Source: Acidimicrobiales bacterium
GTDB lineage: Bacteria > Actinomycetota > Acidimicrobiia > Acidimicrobiales > UBA8190
Direction: 5' to 3'
Length of the DNA: 56,651 nucleotides
Assembly (NCBI GenBank): GCA_035531755.1
Contig: DATKSK010000017.1
Span: 1-56,651 of the forward strand
The translations under genes and the position numbers were made by a program. The notes below the pieces were generated by a model. That model saw nothing but the letters and a program-made list of their open reading frames with translations, did not search any database and had not been told where the DNA came from. Shown in pieces: positions 32,139 to 40,855 of the stretch (its first letter is position 1; the number at the start of each line of letters is the position of its first letter).

Positions 32139-32957
32139 ATGCGGGGGCTGGCCGGCAAGAACGTGATCGTCACGGGGGCGGCTTCCGGCATCGGCCGGGC
32201 CTGTGCGGCCCGTCTCCTCGAGGAGGGCGCCGGCGTGCTGGGCGCGGACGTGGCGCCCGGGGCCGACGCCCCGTCGGCCGCCGACGGTGGCGCGTGGGCC
32301 TTCACTCCCGTCGACGTCACCGACGAGGCCTCGGTGGTCTCCCTGGTGGAGGAGGCCGCCCGTCTGTTCGGCCGGGTCGACGGCCTCGTCAACGCGGCCG
32401 GGGTGGCCGGTGGCGGGGCGGTCCACATGGTGGACGCCGCCGAGTGGAACCGGGTGGTCGGGGTGAACCTCTTCGGCACGTTCCTGACGGCCAAGCACGC
32501 CATCACCCGCATGCTCGGGCAGGACCCGGTCGACGGGGAGCGGGGGTCGGTCGTCACCATCGCCAGCATCGAGGGCATCGAGGGGACGGCGGGCGGGAGC
32601 GCCTACAGCGCGTCCAAGGGCGGGGTCGTCATCCTCACGAAGAACATGGCCATCGACTACGCGGGACGGGGCATCAGGGTCAACACGATCTGCCCCGGGT
32701 TCATCGACACGCCCATGACCCAGGCCATCTTCGGGATGGAGGGCATGGAGCGGGCGCGGCGGGAGATCACGCGCGAGCACAAGCTCGGCCGCTACGGCCG
32801 ACCCGACGAGATCGCCGCGGCGGCCGCGTTCCTGCTGTCCGCCGACGCCTCGTTCGTCACCGGGCACGCCCTGGTGGTGGACGGTGGCTACACCGCCGGG
32901 CGCGACCACGGCGTCACCGAGATGCTCGGCCTCTCCGATCCCGACGGGCACGCATGA
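32139..32957 (+). CDS. SDR family NAD(P)-dependent oxidoreductase
   Basis: A 272-residue classical short-chain dehydrogenase. Cofactor motif TGAASGIGRA, NAAG, the catalytic Ser in IASIEG, and YSASK with active-site Tyr/Lys, then CPGFIDTPM. The AFLLSADASFVTGHALVVDGGY end is standard. AGGGAGG precedes the ATG by about 5 nt. The substrate is unknown; its divergent arrangement with the LLM/esterase operon suggests joint control. Confidence 0.93.
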   Translation: MRGLAGKNVIVTGAASGIGRACAARLLEEGAGVLGADVAPGADAPSAADGGAWAFTPVDVTDEASVVSLVEEAARLFGRVDGLVNAAGVAGGGAVHMVDAAEWNRVVGVNLFGTFLTAKHAITRMLGQDPVDGERGSVVTIASIEGIEGTAGGSAYSASKGGVVILTKNMAIDYAGRGIRVNTICPGFIDTPMTQAIFGMEGMERARREITREHKLGRYGRPDEIAAAAAFLLSADASFVTGHALVVDGGYTAGRDHGVTEMLGLSDPDGHA

Positions 32958-33305
32958 GCGGAGAAGGTCGTCGATGATCTTCATCGTCGTGAAGTCCAGG
33001 AGAAGGCCCTCGCCATGCAGCCCCCGCTCCTGGCCGGCATCCCGGACGTCGTGAACATGGAGGTCCCGGCAACGGCATGGTCCACGGTGGCGGAGATGTC
33101 CCCGGCGGCCGGCGACCCCGGCTGATCGCCGCCGACACCGGGGGCGGGTCCCGGTCACGACGATGACCTGCACGTCCCGACCGTAGGACCGCTCGGCACC
33201 GGGCCGTCAGGTCTGCGACGATGCAGGGGACGTCCCCGTGCCGCGTGCCCGCGCCGACCGGGGCCGCCCGCCCGGAACCGGCGGGATCGACGCAAGGAGG
33301 CGGCG
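32958..33305. other. Intergenic region between SDR and amidohydrolase
   Basis: 348 nt holding one doubtful small frame (33015-33125) preceded by AGGAGAAGG. The remainder, 33126-33305, shows no gene, strong hairpin or repeat that I can identify; the ribosome site of the next gene (AAGGAGG) is at its end. Confidence 0.4.
33015..33125 (+). CDS. Doubtful small protein, 36 aa
   Basis: A short frame starting MQPPLLAGIPDVVNMEVPA with a good ribosome site (AGGAGAAGG, 8 nt before the ATG). No family recognised. It may be the relic of a longer gene because the frame continues upstream for about 20 codons without a start. Low confidence. Confidence 0.3.
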   Translation: MQPPLLAGIPDVVNMEVPATAWSTVAEMSPAAGDPG

Positions 33306-34973
33306 GTGGACGGCGACATCGTGATCCGTGGGGGCTCGCTCATCGACGGGACCGGCGCACCCGCCCGCCCGGCCGACGTGGCCGTGGCCGGCGGCCGGAT
33401 CGTCGCCGTCGGCGACGGCCTGCGCGGCGAGCGCGAGCTCGACGCCACCGGCCAGGTCGTCGCACCCGGGTTCATCGACATCCACACGCACTACGACGCC
33501 CAGGTGTTCTGGGACCCGTGGCTGACGCCGTCGTCGTACCACGGCGTGACCAGCGTGGTCGCCGGCAACTGCGGCTTCTCGATCGCGCCCATCCGTGCGG
33601 ATCTCGCTCCGTTGCTGGCCCGCACGCTGCAGCACGTCGAGGACATGAGCCTCGACACACTGTCGGTCGGGGTGCCCTGGGACGAGTTCGAGACCTTCCC
33701 CCAGTACCTCGACGCCGTCGAGCGCCGGGGGGCGGCGCTCAATTTCGGGTGCTACGTGGGGCACACGGCGGTGCGCATGTACGTCATGGGCGAGGACTCC
33801 TACGAGCGCGCCGCCACCGACGCCGAGCTCGGGCGTATGCAGGAGGTGGTGGCGGAGTCGATGGCCGCCGGCGCCATGGGGTTCGCCTCGAGCGCCTCGC
33901 CGACCCACAACGGGGACGGCGGCCGCCCCGTGCCGTCGCGCGTGGCCGACCTCGACGAGCTGCGCGCCCTGCTGGCGCCGGTGCGCGACGCCGGCAGGGG
34001 AGTCGTCGCCCTGCTGCCTGGGGGCGTCATCAAGAACCGGGAGGTGTTCGAGCTGCAGCGCTTCGTGGGCCGACCCATCACCTGGACCGCACTGCTCACG
34101 GTCAAGGGGTACCCGTACCACGAGAAGGTCGTGGCCGAGAACGACGCCGCTCGGCTCGACGGCGTCGAGGTGTGGCCGCAGGTGTCGTGCCGGCCACTCG
34201 TGTTCCAGATGAACCTGGCCGAGCCCTTCACCCTCAACGCGCGGCCCAGCTTCGCCAAGCTCATGGGCCTCGACCACGACGCGCGCACGGCCGCGTACCG
34301 CGACCCGGCATGGCGCGCCGCCAGCTGGGAGGAGCTCTCCGGCGCCGGCGGCGGACTTCCGTTCAACTGGCCGTCGGTGTCGGTGGCCGAGTCGCCCTCG
34401 CATCCCGACCTCGTCGACCGGACCGTCGTGGACCTGGCCGACGAGCGCCGGTGCACGCCGCTCGACGTGGTGCTCGACATCTCCCTCGACGACGACCTGA
34501 AGACCCGGTTCTGGTCGGTGCTCGCCAACAACGACCCCGAGGGCATCGCCTGGCTCCTACCCCGGGACAACGTCCTGCTGGGCCTGGCCGACTCGGGCGC
34601 GCACGTCTCGCAGCTGTGCGACGCGTGCTTCGCCACCGACCTCCTCGGCACCTGGGTGCGCGACAGGGGGGTGATGTCGCTCGAGCGGGCGGTGCACAAG
34701 CTGACCGCCGAGCCCGCCGGGGTGTACGGCCTGTCGGACCGGGGCAGCGTCGAGGTGGGCAAGGCCGCCGACCTGTGCGTCTTCGACCCCGCCGTGGTCG
34801 GGCCCGGGCCCTTGCGCCGCGTCGTCGACTTCCCCGCCGACGGCGAGCGGCTCACCGCCGACCGCCCCGTCGGGATGACCCACGTGCTCGTGAACGGCGT
34901 GCCCATCAGGGTCGACGGCGAGCCCGCGCCCGAGGGACTCGACGCCCGCCCCGGCGTCGTGCTGCGGAGCTGA
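33306..34973 (+). CDS. Amidohydrolase family protein (N-acyl-D-amino-acid deacylase-like)
   Basis: A 555-residue metal-dependent hydrolase of the D-aminoacylase branch. It has GFIDIHTHYDAQVFWDP (metal His pair), VAGNCGFSIAP (Cys typical of this branch), and GLADSGAHVSQL with the catalytic Asp. The C-terminal beta-barrel has GSVEVGKAADLCVFDP. AAGGAGG lies just before the GTG start. In actinobacteria such proteins are often annotated as D-aminoacylases, but real substrates may be amides or cyclic compounds. It stands as a single plus-strand gene. Confidence 0.88.
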   Translation: MDGDIVIRGGSLIDGTGAPARPADVAVAGGRIVAVGDGLRGERELDATGQVVAPGFIDIHTHYDAQVFWDPWLTPSSYHGVTSVVAGNCGFSIAPIRADLAPLLARTLQHVEDMSLDTLSVGVPWDEFETFPQYLDAVERRGAALNFGCYVGHTAVRMYVMGEDSYERAATDAELGRMQEVVAESMAAGAMGFASSASPTHNGDGGRPVPSRVADLDELRALLAPVRDAGRGVVALLPGGVIKNREVFELQRFVGRPITWTALLTVKGYPYHEKVVAENDAARLDGVEVWPQVSCRPLVFQMNLAEPFTLNARPSFAKLMGLDHDARTAAYRDPAWRAASWEELSGAGGGLPFNWPSVSVAESPSHPDLVDRTVVDLADERRCTPLDVVLDISLDDDLKTRFWSVLANNDPEGIAWLLPRDNVLLGLADSGAHVSQLCDACFATDLLGTWVRDRGVMSLERAVHKLTAEPAGVYGLSDRGSVEVGKAADLCVFDPAVVGPGPLRRVVDFPADGERLTADRPVGMTHVLVNGVPIRVDGEPAPEGLDARPGVVLRS

Positions 34974-35035
34974 GCAGCGCTGCACCGGTCGCAGGCGCAG
35001 GGCCCGCCGGACATTGCGGTCGACCTCCCCCTCGA

Positions 35036-35575
35036 CTACCCGACCTCTTCGCCGTCGGCCCGGGCGACGGGGCGGCCGTCCTCGAGGTAGACGAAGCCGG
35101 ACGCCCCGATCGACGCCCCGACCCGGCGTCGGAGGGGACCGCTCAGCATGGAGAGCGCCTCCTCGACGGGCACGAGGCGGTACTCGGAGATCTCGTCCGC
35201 CGGGACGACGACGGCCCCGAGCGCCCGGTCGTCGACGACGCCGCAGTCGAACAGGAAGCGCATGCCGCCCGGCTTCCCGGGCCGGGGGCGGAGGAAGTCG
35301 ACGCACACCAGCCGGCCGGCGTCGACGGCGAGGCCGCTCTCCTCTCGCACCTCGCGCCGGCACGCCTCCCACGGTGTCTCGCCGTCGGCCTCCATCTGGC
35401 CGCCGGGCACCGTCCAGGCGCTCTTGTAGGTGGGCTTCAGGACGAGCAGCCGACCGAGACGGTCGAAGACGAGCGCCCCCGCCGAGGCGGGGACGCGGGG
35501 GACCTCGACCGTCGTGTCCCCGGTGGGCGGGCCGGTCACGACGACCGCATGCGCGTCATCAGGCGCCTCCGGCAT
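35036..35575 (-). CDS. NUDIX hydrolase
   Basis: A 179-residue hydrolase of nucleoside diphosphate-linked compounds. The Nudix box Gx5Ex7REUxEExGU is intact (GGQMEADGETPWEACRREV followed by REESGL). VPRVPASAGALVFDRLGRLLV forms the first strands. The ATG at 35575 is chosen at the point where recognisable sequence begins. Divergent from the VOC gene. Confidence 0.9.
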   Translation of the reverse strand: MPEAPDDAHAVVVTGPPTGDTTVEVPRVPASAGALVFDRLGRLLVLKPTYKSAWTVPGGQMEADGETPWEACRREVREESGLAVDAGRLVCVDFLRPRPGKPGGMRFLFDCGVVDDRALGAVVVPADEISEYRLVPVEEALSMLSGPLRRRVGASIGASGFVYLEDGRPVARADGEEVG

Positions 35576-35722
35576 CCACAGGGTGAGACTTCCGTCTCCC
35601 GGCGGGCCCGTCAAGGACCGCGGCCCGTCTCGGGCACCGACCCGAGCCGCCCAACCTGCGGGGAGAGCGAGCGCTGGGCCAAGCTGCACCCACGTGTCGC
35701 CGGACGACAGAAGGGGAACGCC

Positions 35723-36163
35723 GTGGGAGTCACGCTCTCGCACCTGGGGATCTGCGTGTCCGACCTCGACCGGTCGGTCCGGTTCTACTGCGACGGGCTC
35801 GGGTTCGAGCTCGTGCAGTCGCACACCGTGGGTGACGAATTCGGGCGGCTCATGGAGCTCGAGGACGTCGTCCTCCAGTCGCGCTTCGTCCGCCGCGACG
35901 GGGTGAGCGTGGAGCTGCTGCACTTCGACTCGCCCGGGACATCGGGCGAGCCGGTGCGCCGGCCGATGAACCAGCTCGGGATCACCCACCTGTCGCTGCG
36001 GGTCGACGACCTCGACGACGTGGCCGCCACCATCGAGTCCTTCGGGGGGACGGTGCTCACGGGCACCCGCACCACCTTCGGGTCGACCGACGCCTCCCTC
36101 GACTTCGTCTACTGCACCGACCCCGACGGCGTGCGCATCGAGTTGATGCGCCTACCCGGCTGA
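35723..36163 (+). CDS. VOC/glyoxalase family protein
   Basis: A 146-residue complete VOC domain. LSHLGICVSDLDRSVRFYCDGLGFELV is a standard first module (metal His in SHLG), with Glu in SVELLHF and Glu in IELMRLP as the other ligands, and GITHLSLRVDDLDDVAATIE opens the second module. It resembles methylmalonyl-CoA epimerase and dioxygenase-like members, without enough detail to choose. GAAGGGG lies before the GTG at 35723. The stop codon forms the first bases of the 29-bp repeat array. Confidence 0.88.
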   Translation: MGVTLSHLGICVSDLDRSVRFYCDGLGFELVQSHTVGDEFGRLMELEDVVLQSRFVRRDGVSVELLHFDSPGTSGEPVRRPMNQLGITHLSLRVDDLDDVAATIESFGGTVLTGTRTTFGSTDASLDFVYCTDPDGVRIELMRLPG

Positions 36164-36276
36164 CGCCGGCGCGTGGGCTACGGTCCGGCCGACTCCGGCG
36201 CGTGGGCTACGGTCCGGCTGACGCCGGCGCGTGGGCTACGGTCCGGCTGACGCCGGCGCGTGGGCTACGGTCCGGC
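36161..36276. repeat. Four tandem 29-bp repeats carrying a -10 box each
   Basis: Units at 36161-36189, 36190-36218, 36219-36247 and 36248-36276; the third and fourth are identical and the second differs at a few bases. Each includes GGGCTACGGTCCGGC. The array links the stop of the VOC gene to the start of the next gene. Confidence 0.9.
36265..36270 (+). promoter_or_regulatory. -10 box in the last repeat unit, before the NTF2-like gene
   Basis: TACGGT, 8 nt before the ATG at 36279. The same hexamer occurs in the three preceding repeat units (about 36178, 36207 and 36236). Confidence 0.4.
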
Positions 36277-36278
36277 CG

Positions 36279-36746
36279 ATGACCACAGCGGACGACGGAC
36301 AGAGCGCGCGCGTCATCGAGAACCTGATCGCGCGGTACGCCGAGCTCGTGGACGGCGGCGACTTCGGGGGGTTGGGGTCGCTGCTCGCCGATGCCCACTT
36401 CGGGGGGGAGGGCGACAACGTCGTCGCCGGCCGCGAAGCCATCGAGAAGACCTTCCGGGCCATGGTCCGCACGTACGAGGACGGCACACCCCGTACCAAG
36501 CACGTGACCACCAACATCATCGTCGAGGTGGACGACGACGCAGGGTCGGCGACCTCCCGTTCGTACGTCACGGTGTTCCAGGCGCTGCCCGGCCTGCCGC
36601 TCCAGCCCATCGTGGCGGGCCGCTACCGCGACCGGTTCGAGCGTCGCGACGGTCGGTGGCGATTCGTGGAGCGGCGTTTCACCACGGACCTCGTCGGGGA
36701 CGTGAGCCGTCACCTCCGCGTCGGGCCGGAGATCCTCAACAGGTAG
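36279..36746 (+). CDS. NTF2/SnoaL-like protein
   Basis: A 155-residue NTF2-fold protein of the SnoaL_4 group: VIENLIARYAELVDGGDFG, then LADAHFGGEGD, TKHVTTNIIVEVD and YRDRFERRDGRWRFVERR. It could be a small isomerase, dehydratase or ring-hydroxylating beta-subunit-like protein. The ATG at 36279 directly follows the repeat array. In-frame GTG codons in the last two repeats (for example 36231) would add repeat-encoded residues (GYGPADAGAW) and are judged less likely. Confidence 0.82.
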   Translation: MTTADDGQSARVIENLIARYAELVDGGDFGGLGSLLADAHFGGEGDNVVAGREAIEKTFRAMVRTYEDGTPRTKHVTTNIIVEVDDDAGSATSRSYVTVFQALPGLPLQPIVAGRYRDRFERRDGRWRFVERRFTTDLVGDVSRHLRVGPEILNR

Positions 36747-36806
36747 CACATAGTGAGATAGCCACTACGGAATGTGTTTGTGCTTCGCCGGCACCGCCTT
36801 CACTCC

Positions 36807-36812
36807 TACCAT
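36807..36812 (+). promoter_or_regulatory. -10 box of membrane protein gene (leaderless type)
   Basis: TACCAT, 7 nt before the ATG at 36820. Confidence 0.45.
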
Positions 36813-36819
36813 TGACACC

Positions 36820-37794
36820 ATGCAGAGCGTGCGGATCGCTACGGACCGGGGCACGCGTACGGGCGTGAGGCTCGCCAGCGTCTGGGTCGTCGACGGAGAG
36901 CCCGGCGACAAGAGCGAGGCCGTCGGTGCCTTCGACCTCCGGGTGGAGCCGGGGGGCTGGACGCTCACCGACCCGGCGGTGCCCGGTGTCGAGCGCCAAT
37001 GGCCGTGGGACGACATCGGCGGGCTCACGCTGGCGGGCGCGGCCGAGACGCCCGACGGCAGGGGTGGCACGTCCCTGGAAGTCATCGTGAACGGTTGGCC
37101 CGTCCACCTGGTGGTTCCCACCGACGAGTTCCCGGGCCCCGGGGTGCGGTCGCTGGCGGCGCTCGCCCCGCCGGGCCATGTCCTCGACGGGCTCGGTGAC
37201 GACACCGCCGCACCCGACCCCGTCTCCTCCCGACGCGGCTCGCCTTCCCGGGGTGCGGCGCTGTCCATCGCCGTCATGGTCGCCGCCACCGTGGGTGGAG
37301 CGGTGCTGGCGAGCACCTCCGGAGCGGCCCCGGGGCCGTCGGGTGGTGGGAGCACCCAGCCCGCCACACCCGCGGGCACGCCCCGGGTCACGACGCCCAC
37401 GCCCCGGGTCACGACGTCCACGCAACCGTGGATCCCTCGCCCGGCAGGTTCGGCGGACATCGCACCCACGCCGGCACCCACGGCGATCGGATCGAGCCTG
37501 TCCTCCGTGACCGGTCTGGCACGGGACCTGGGCGCACCACGGGCCCCCGACACGACGAGGGCCCACCAGGCCGGCACGGCGCGGGGCGGGGGATCGTCCT
37601 CGCGTGGCGCGTCGTCGGTGCACGGGTCGGCGCGCTCCGCTGTCGCCGACCCGTCGGCCGCACGCCCGGCGTCCGCGCATCCGCCTGCTGTCCCGGGGAC
37701 CACGTCGCCGGCCGGGACCGCGCTCCCGCTCCCGCTGCGCCCGGGCCCCGGCCCCGGCTCCGGCCCCGGAGCCTGGGGTTGGAGGCGCGCCTGA
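36820..37794 (+). CDS. Hypothetical single-pass membrane protein with Pro/Thr/Ser-rich tail
   Basis: A 324-residue protein. Residues 1-125 form a soluble beta-rich domain (WVVDGEPGDKSEAVG, WPWDDIGGLTLAGAAE, PVHLVVPTDEFPGPG) reminiscent of PH-like modules. One membrane segment lies at about 145-165 (GAALSIAVMVAATVGGAVLA). The remaining 155 residues are disordered and Pro/Thr/Ser/Gly-rich with short repeats (TPRVTTPTPRVTTSTQP). The N-terminal domain is probably cytosolic and the tail outside. No family assigned. The ATG at 36820 is preferred to one 48 nt upstream because of the -10 spacing. Confidence 0.6.
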   Translation: MQSVRIATDRGTRTGVRLASVWVVDGEPGDKSEAVGAFDLRVEPGGWTLTDPAVPGVERQWPWDDIGGLTLAGAAETPDGRGGTSLEVIVNGWPVHLVVPTDEFPGPGVRSLAALAPPGHVLDGLGDDTAAPDPVSSRRGSPSRGAALSIAVMVAATVGGAVLASTSGAAPGPSGGGSTQPATPAGTPRVTTPTPRVTTSTQPWIPRPAGSADIAPTPAPTAIGSSLSSVTGLARDLGAPRAPDTTRAHQAGTARGGGSSSRGASSVHGSARSAVADPSAARPASAHPPAVPGTTSPAGTALPLPLRPGPGPGSGPGAWGWRRA

Positions 37795-37819
37795 CCCGTC
37801 GCCCGCTCCTGGCCACTTT

Positions 37820-37835
37820 CTAGAACGTGTTCTAG
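37820..37835. promoter_or_regulatory. Palindromic operator matching the KstR consensus
   Basis: CTAGAACGTGTTCTAG is a perfect 16-bp palindrome and fits the published TnnAACnnGTTnnA site of KstR, the TetR-family repressor of cholesterol catabolism in mycobacteria and rhodococci. A TAGTAT box overlaps its right end (37833-37838), so binding would block transcription of the methyltransferase gene. Confidence 0.7.
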
Positions 37836-37899
37836 TATTGGGCCATCGGACCCGGCCACCTGGTGGGCCGGGTCCCCGGGCGGAGGTGGCCACGGCACC

Positions 37900-38640
37900 G
37901 TGCGCAGGGCGGTCTACGACGGGATCGGCCGGGTCTACGCCCGTCATCGCCGGCCCGACCCGCGCATCGCCGTGCAGATCGCCCGAGCGCTCGGCGACGC
38001 CCGGACCGTCGTAGACGTCGGCGCCGGGACCGGGTCCTACGAGCCGGTCGACGCGCGGGTCGTCGCGGTCGACCCTTCACCGGTGATGGTGGCACAGCGG
38101 ACCGACCGGGCACCGGTGGTGCGAGCCGTGGCCGAGCACCTGCCGTTCGGCGACGGCGCCTTCGACGCGGCCATGGCCGTGCTGACGATCCATCACTGGT
38201 CCGATGTCGCTGGCGGCCTGTGCGAGATGGCCCGCACCGCCCGCCGCGTCGTCGTCCTCACCTTCGACCCGGTGGTGCACTCGTCGTTCTGGTTGTTCAC
38301 CGACTACCTGCCCGAGGTCAACGCGCTGCCCGTGGCTCGCGTCGTGGGCCCCGACGTGGTGGCCGACACGATCGGCGCGGCGCGCGTCGAGGTCGTCCCG
38401 GTCCCCGCCGACTGCGTCGACGGGTTCAACTGGGCCTACTGGCGCCGGCCCGAGGCCTACCTCGACCCCGAGGTGCGCGCCTGCATGTCGGGCCTCGCCC
38501 TTCTCCCTCCGGGCCTGGTGGACGAGCGCATGGCCCGCCTGGCGTCGGACCTCCGCGACGGGTCGTGGCACGAGCGCCACGGCGACCTGCTCGGCCTCGA
38601 CGCCGTCGACGGCGGACTGCGGCTCGTGGTCCGGGACTGA
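37900..38640 (+). CDS. Class I SAM-dependent methyltransferase
   Basis: A 246-residue methyltransferase. Motif I is VVDVGAGTGSY, followed by VVAVDPSPVMVAQR, LPFGDGAFDAAMAVLTIHHW and RTARRVVVLTFDP, the UbiE/Methyltransf_11 pattern. The acceptor is not evident; the C-terminal part (WAYWRRPEAYLDPEVRACMS) is shared with small-molecule methyltransferases. GTG start, no strong ribosome site. A KstR-type palindrome overlaps its likely promoter, suggesting control by a lipid- or steroid-responsive regulator. Confidence 0.85.
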   Translation: MRRAVYDGIGRVYARHRRPDPRIAVQIARALGDARTVVDVGAGTGSYEPVDARVVAVDPSPVMVAQRTDRAPVVRAVAEHLPFGDGAFDAAMAVLTIHHWSDVAGGLCEMARTARRVVVLTFDPVVHSSFWLFTDYLPEVNALPVARVVGPDVVADTIGAARVEVVPVPADCVDGFNWAYWRRPEAYLDPEVRACMSGLALLPPGLVDERMARLASDLRDGSWHERHGDLLGLDAVDGGLRLVVRD

Positions 38641-38855
38641 CCGGGCCCTCGGCGCGGTCAGGGTGTGGTCAGCGTGCTACCACGAACCCGGGAAACGTGC
38701 TGGCCTCCTTGGGCCCCGACCAGGTGGTGGGGCGCGCGTTCGCCACCGACCTGGGTGCCGTGCCGGTCTCCACCGTCCCGGTGGCGGTGATGGCGGCGTT
38801 GGGGGCGGGCGTCGTAGGGGACCGGGTGCCGCGCCCGGCAGCCCGCTGGGCCACC

Positions 38856-39728
38856 ATGGTGCGCGTGCCGAGCGTGCGCGCCATGGAATCGGACGACGTC
38901 GCCGCCTGCGAGTCGCTGTGGCACGACGCCTTCCACGCCATGCGGGTCGCGTACCACCTCCCCGTCGCCGCCATCGGGGACGCCGAGCACGAACAGGCCC
39001 GCCGGCACATGGCCCTGGTGCGCGATACCGACCCGGGCGGATCGTGGGTGGCGCTGCAGCGGGACGAGATCGTCGGCTTCACCCAGGCCCTGCGGCGCGA
39101 CGACCTCTGGGTGCTGTCGCTGTTGGCCGTGGCCCTCGCCCACCAGGGGAGGGGCGTGGCCCGCACACTGCTCGATCGGGCGCTCTCCTACGGCGACCCC
39201 TCGAGCCCCGGGATGATCATGTCGTCGCGGCATCCCGCCGCCCTGCACCGCTACGTACAGGCCGGCTTCGCCCTGCACCCCACGGTGGCCGCCCGCGGCG
39301 TGGTCCGTCGGTCGGGGCTCAAGGCCGGCACCACCGTCCAGGTCGGGGGCCCCGGGGACCTCGAGACCGTCGCCCATGTCGACCGCCGCCTGCGGGGCGC
39401 GTCCCACGGGCCCGAGATGCGACTGATGCTCGACGAGGGTGCGCAGCTCCTCGTGGTGCCCGGCCGCGGTTACGCCCTGGCTCGCCCTGGAGGGGTGCGG
39501 GTCATGGGGGCGGTCGACGACGAGACGGCCGGAGCGCTGTTGGCGGCCGCGCTGGCGGTGTCGCCCGAGGGAACCGTCGTGGACGTCAATTGGATCACGG
39601 GCGCGCAACAGTGGGCGATCCGGGTGTGCTCGGACCTCGGCCTCGAGCTGCACCCGGTGGGGGCCGTCATGGTGCGCGGGCGGCCCGGGCCGCTCGCGCC
39701 CTACCTGCCGAGCGGCGCGTACGGCTGA
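38856..39728 (+). CDS. GNAT family N-acetyltransferase
   Basis: A 290-residue acetyltransferase. The N-terminal GNAT domain shows VRAMESDDVAACESLW and the acetyl-CoA loop ALAHQGRGVARTLLDRAL, then HPAALHRYVQAGFALHP. The C-terminal half (about 160-290) looks like a second, degenerate GNAT-like domain with VMGAVDDETAGALLAAALAV. The start is uncertain: ATG at 38856, with an in-frame GTG at 38826 as an alternative. The last 28 nt overlap the end of the convergent patatin gene. Confidence 0.78.
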   Translation: MVRVPSVRAMESDDVAACESLWHDAFHAMRVAYHLPVAAIGDAEHEQARRHMALVRDTDPGGSWVALQRDEIVGFTQALRRDDLWVLSLLAVALAHQGRGVARTLLDRALSYGDPSSPGMIMSSRHPAALHRYVQAGFALHPTVAARGVVRRSGLKAGTTVQVGGPGDLETVAHVDRRLRGASHGPEMRLMLDEGAQLLVVPGRGYALARPGGVRVMGAVDDETAGALLAAALAVSPEGTVVDVNWITGAQQWAIRVCSDLGLELHPVGAVMVRGRPGPLAPYLPSGAYG

Positions 39729-40855
39729 GCCGCCGGGACCGCCACACCACCGGCGCCGCGGGGCGTGCCCGCGGCGGCCATGCGGCGCAGGACGCTCCAC
39801 GCCTCGTCCCGCCCGGCCCGCATGAACAGGGCCCAGTCCTCGGTCGAGAGGAATTGCCGGTAGAAGCCGAGCCCCATCACCACGTCGTAGGCCACCGGCT
39901 CGATCATGTGGACCTCGGTGCAGGCTGCCAGCCGCGCCAGGTTCTCCCGTGCCAGCTGCGCCTGCTGGCTGGTGCGCACCTGCGCGGCGACGTCCAGGAT
40001 GGACAGGGGCCGGTCGCGCCAGCCGGTCTGGTCCTCGCCCGCGAAGCCGGGCGGGTAGAAGCCGTTGACGGCGATCACGGCGTCGCAGGGGGGCTCGAAG
40101 TCGAGGACGGGGTGGACGGGGAAGATGTCGACGATGCCCCCGTCGCACCACGAGCCCCCGTCGAGGGCCACGGGGTCGAAGAACAAGGGGAGCGACACCG
40201 CCATGCGCACCGCCCGGGCGACCGGCATGTCCGGCTGCGTCCGGGGGCCGATGAACGCCACGCGGTTCTCCTCGACGTTCCAGATGGGTGCGTAGGCGGG
40301 CACGGGCATGTCACCCAGGCGCATGTCGCCCAGCAGGTGGCGGTAGCTCTGCTCGAGGCGCTCTCCTCGCAACAGGCCCGCGAAGCCCCGGGCCGCGGTG
40401 GGCACGAGGGCGGCGAGCTTGCGCCAGTCGACGTCGACGTAGTCCGACGGGCGCAGCGAGCACGAGAAGGCGGCCACGTCGGCGGCCGGGATGCCCGCCG
40501 CCAGCGGGAACCCGAAGAGCGCCGAGCCCGAGCACAGGGAGAAGACGGCGGGGCGCAGCCCGGCCTCCTCGAAGGCGCGGCTGACGCCGACCACCGAGGC
40601 CAGCGCGCCGCTCCCACCGGTGGCCACCAGGCCGATCCGGCGCCGCCCGAGGGCCGGCAGCGGGTGGCGACGGGCGGTCGCGAACGGCCTGGTGTCGACG
40701 GGGCGGGGCCGGTCGACGGGGAGGGGGAGCATCGAGCGCCGGACGAGGTCGAGGAACCCCGTGTCCTCGCGCACCGCCCGCCCCACCTGGCGGACGCGCA
40801 CCAGGACGTCGAAGTACTGCCGGAGCCGGAAGATGTCGACCACGGAGCCGAGCAC
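39701..40855 (-). CDS. Patatin-like phospholipase family protein
   Basis: A 384-residue patatin-fold acyl hydrolase. The oxyanion loop is VATGGSGALASVVGVSRAF, the nucleophile region is SLCSGSALFGFPLAAG and the catalytic Asp is in SWCDGGIVDIFP. The usual GxSxG is replaced by a CSGSA form, so the elbow is atypical. The rest (RMAVSLPLFFDPVALDGG) is standard. It likely hydrolyses membrane or storage lipids. The start is ambiguous: GTG at 40855 or 40843. Divergent from the P450 gene. Confidence 0.82.
   Translation of the reverse strand: MLGSVVDIFRLRQYFDVLVRVRQVGRAVREDTGFLDLVRRSMLPLPVDRPRPVDTRPFATARRHPLPALGRRRIGLVATGGSGALASVVGVSRAFEEAGLRPAVFSLCSGSALFGFPLAAGIPAADVAAFSCSLRPSDYVDVDWRKLAALVPTAARGFAGLLRGERLEQSYRHLLGDMRLGDMPVPAYAPIWNVEENRVAFIGPRTQPDMPVARAVRMAVSLPLFFDPVALDGGSWCDGGIVDIFPVHPVLDFEPPCDAVIAVNGFYPPGFAGEDQTGWRDRPLSILDVAAQVRTSQQAQLARENLARLAACTEVHMIEPVAYDVVMGLGFYRQFLSTEDWALFMRAGRDEAWSVLRRMAAAGTPRGAGGVAVPAAQPYAPLGR

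Noticed and set aside
36161-36276. CRISPR array
   Set aside because: The 29-bp units are directly adjacent, with no spacers.
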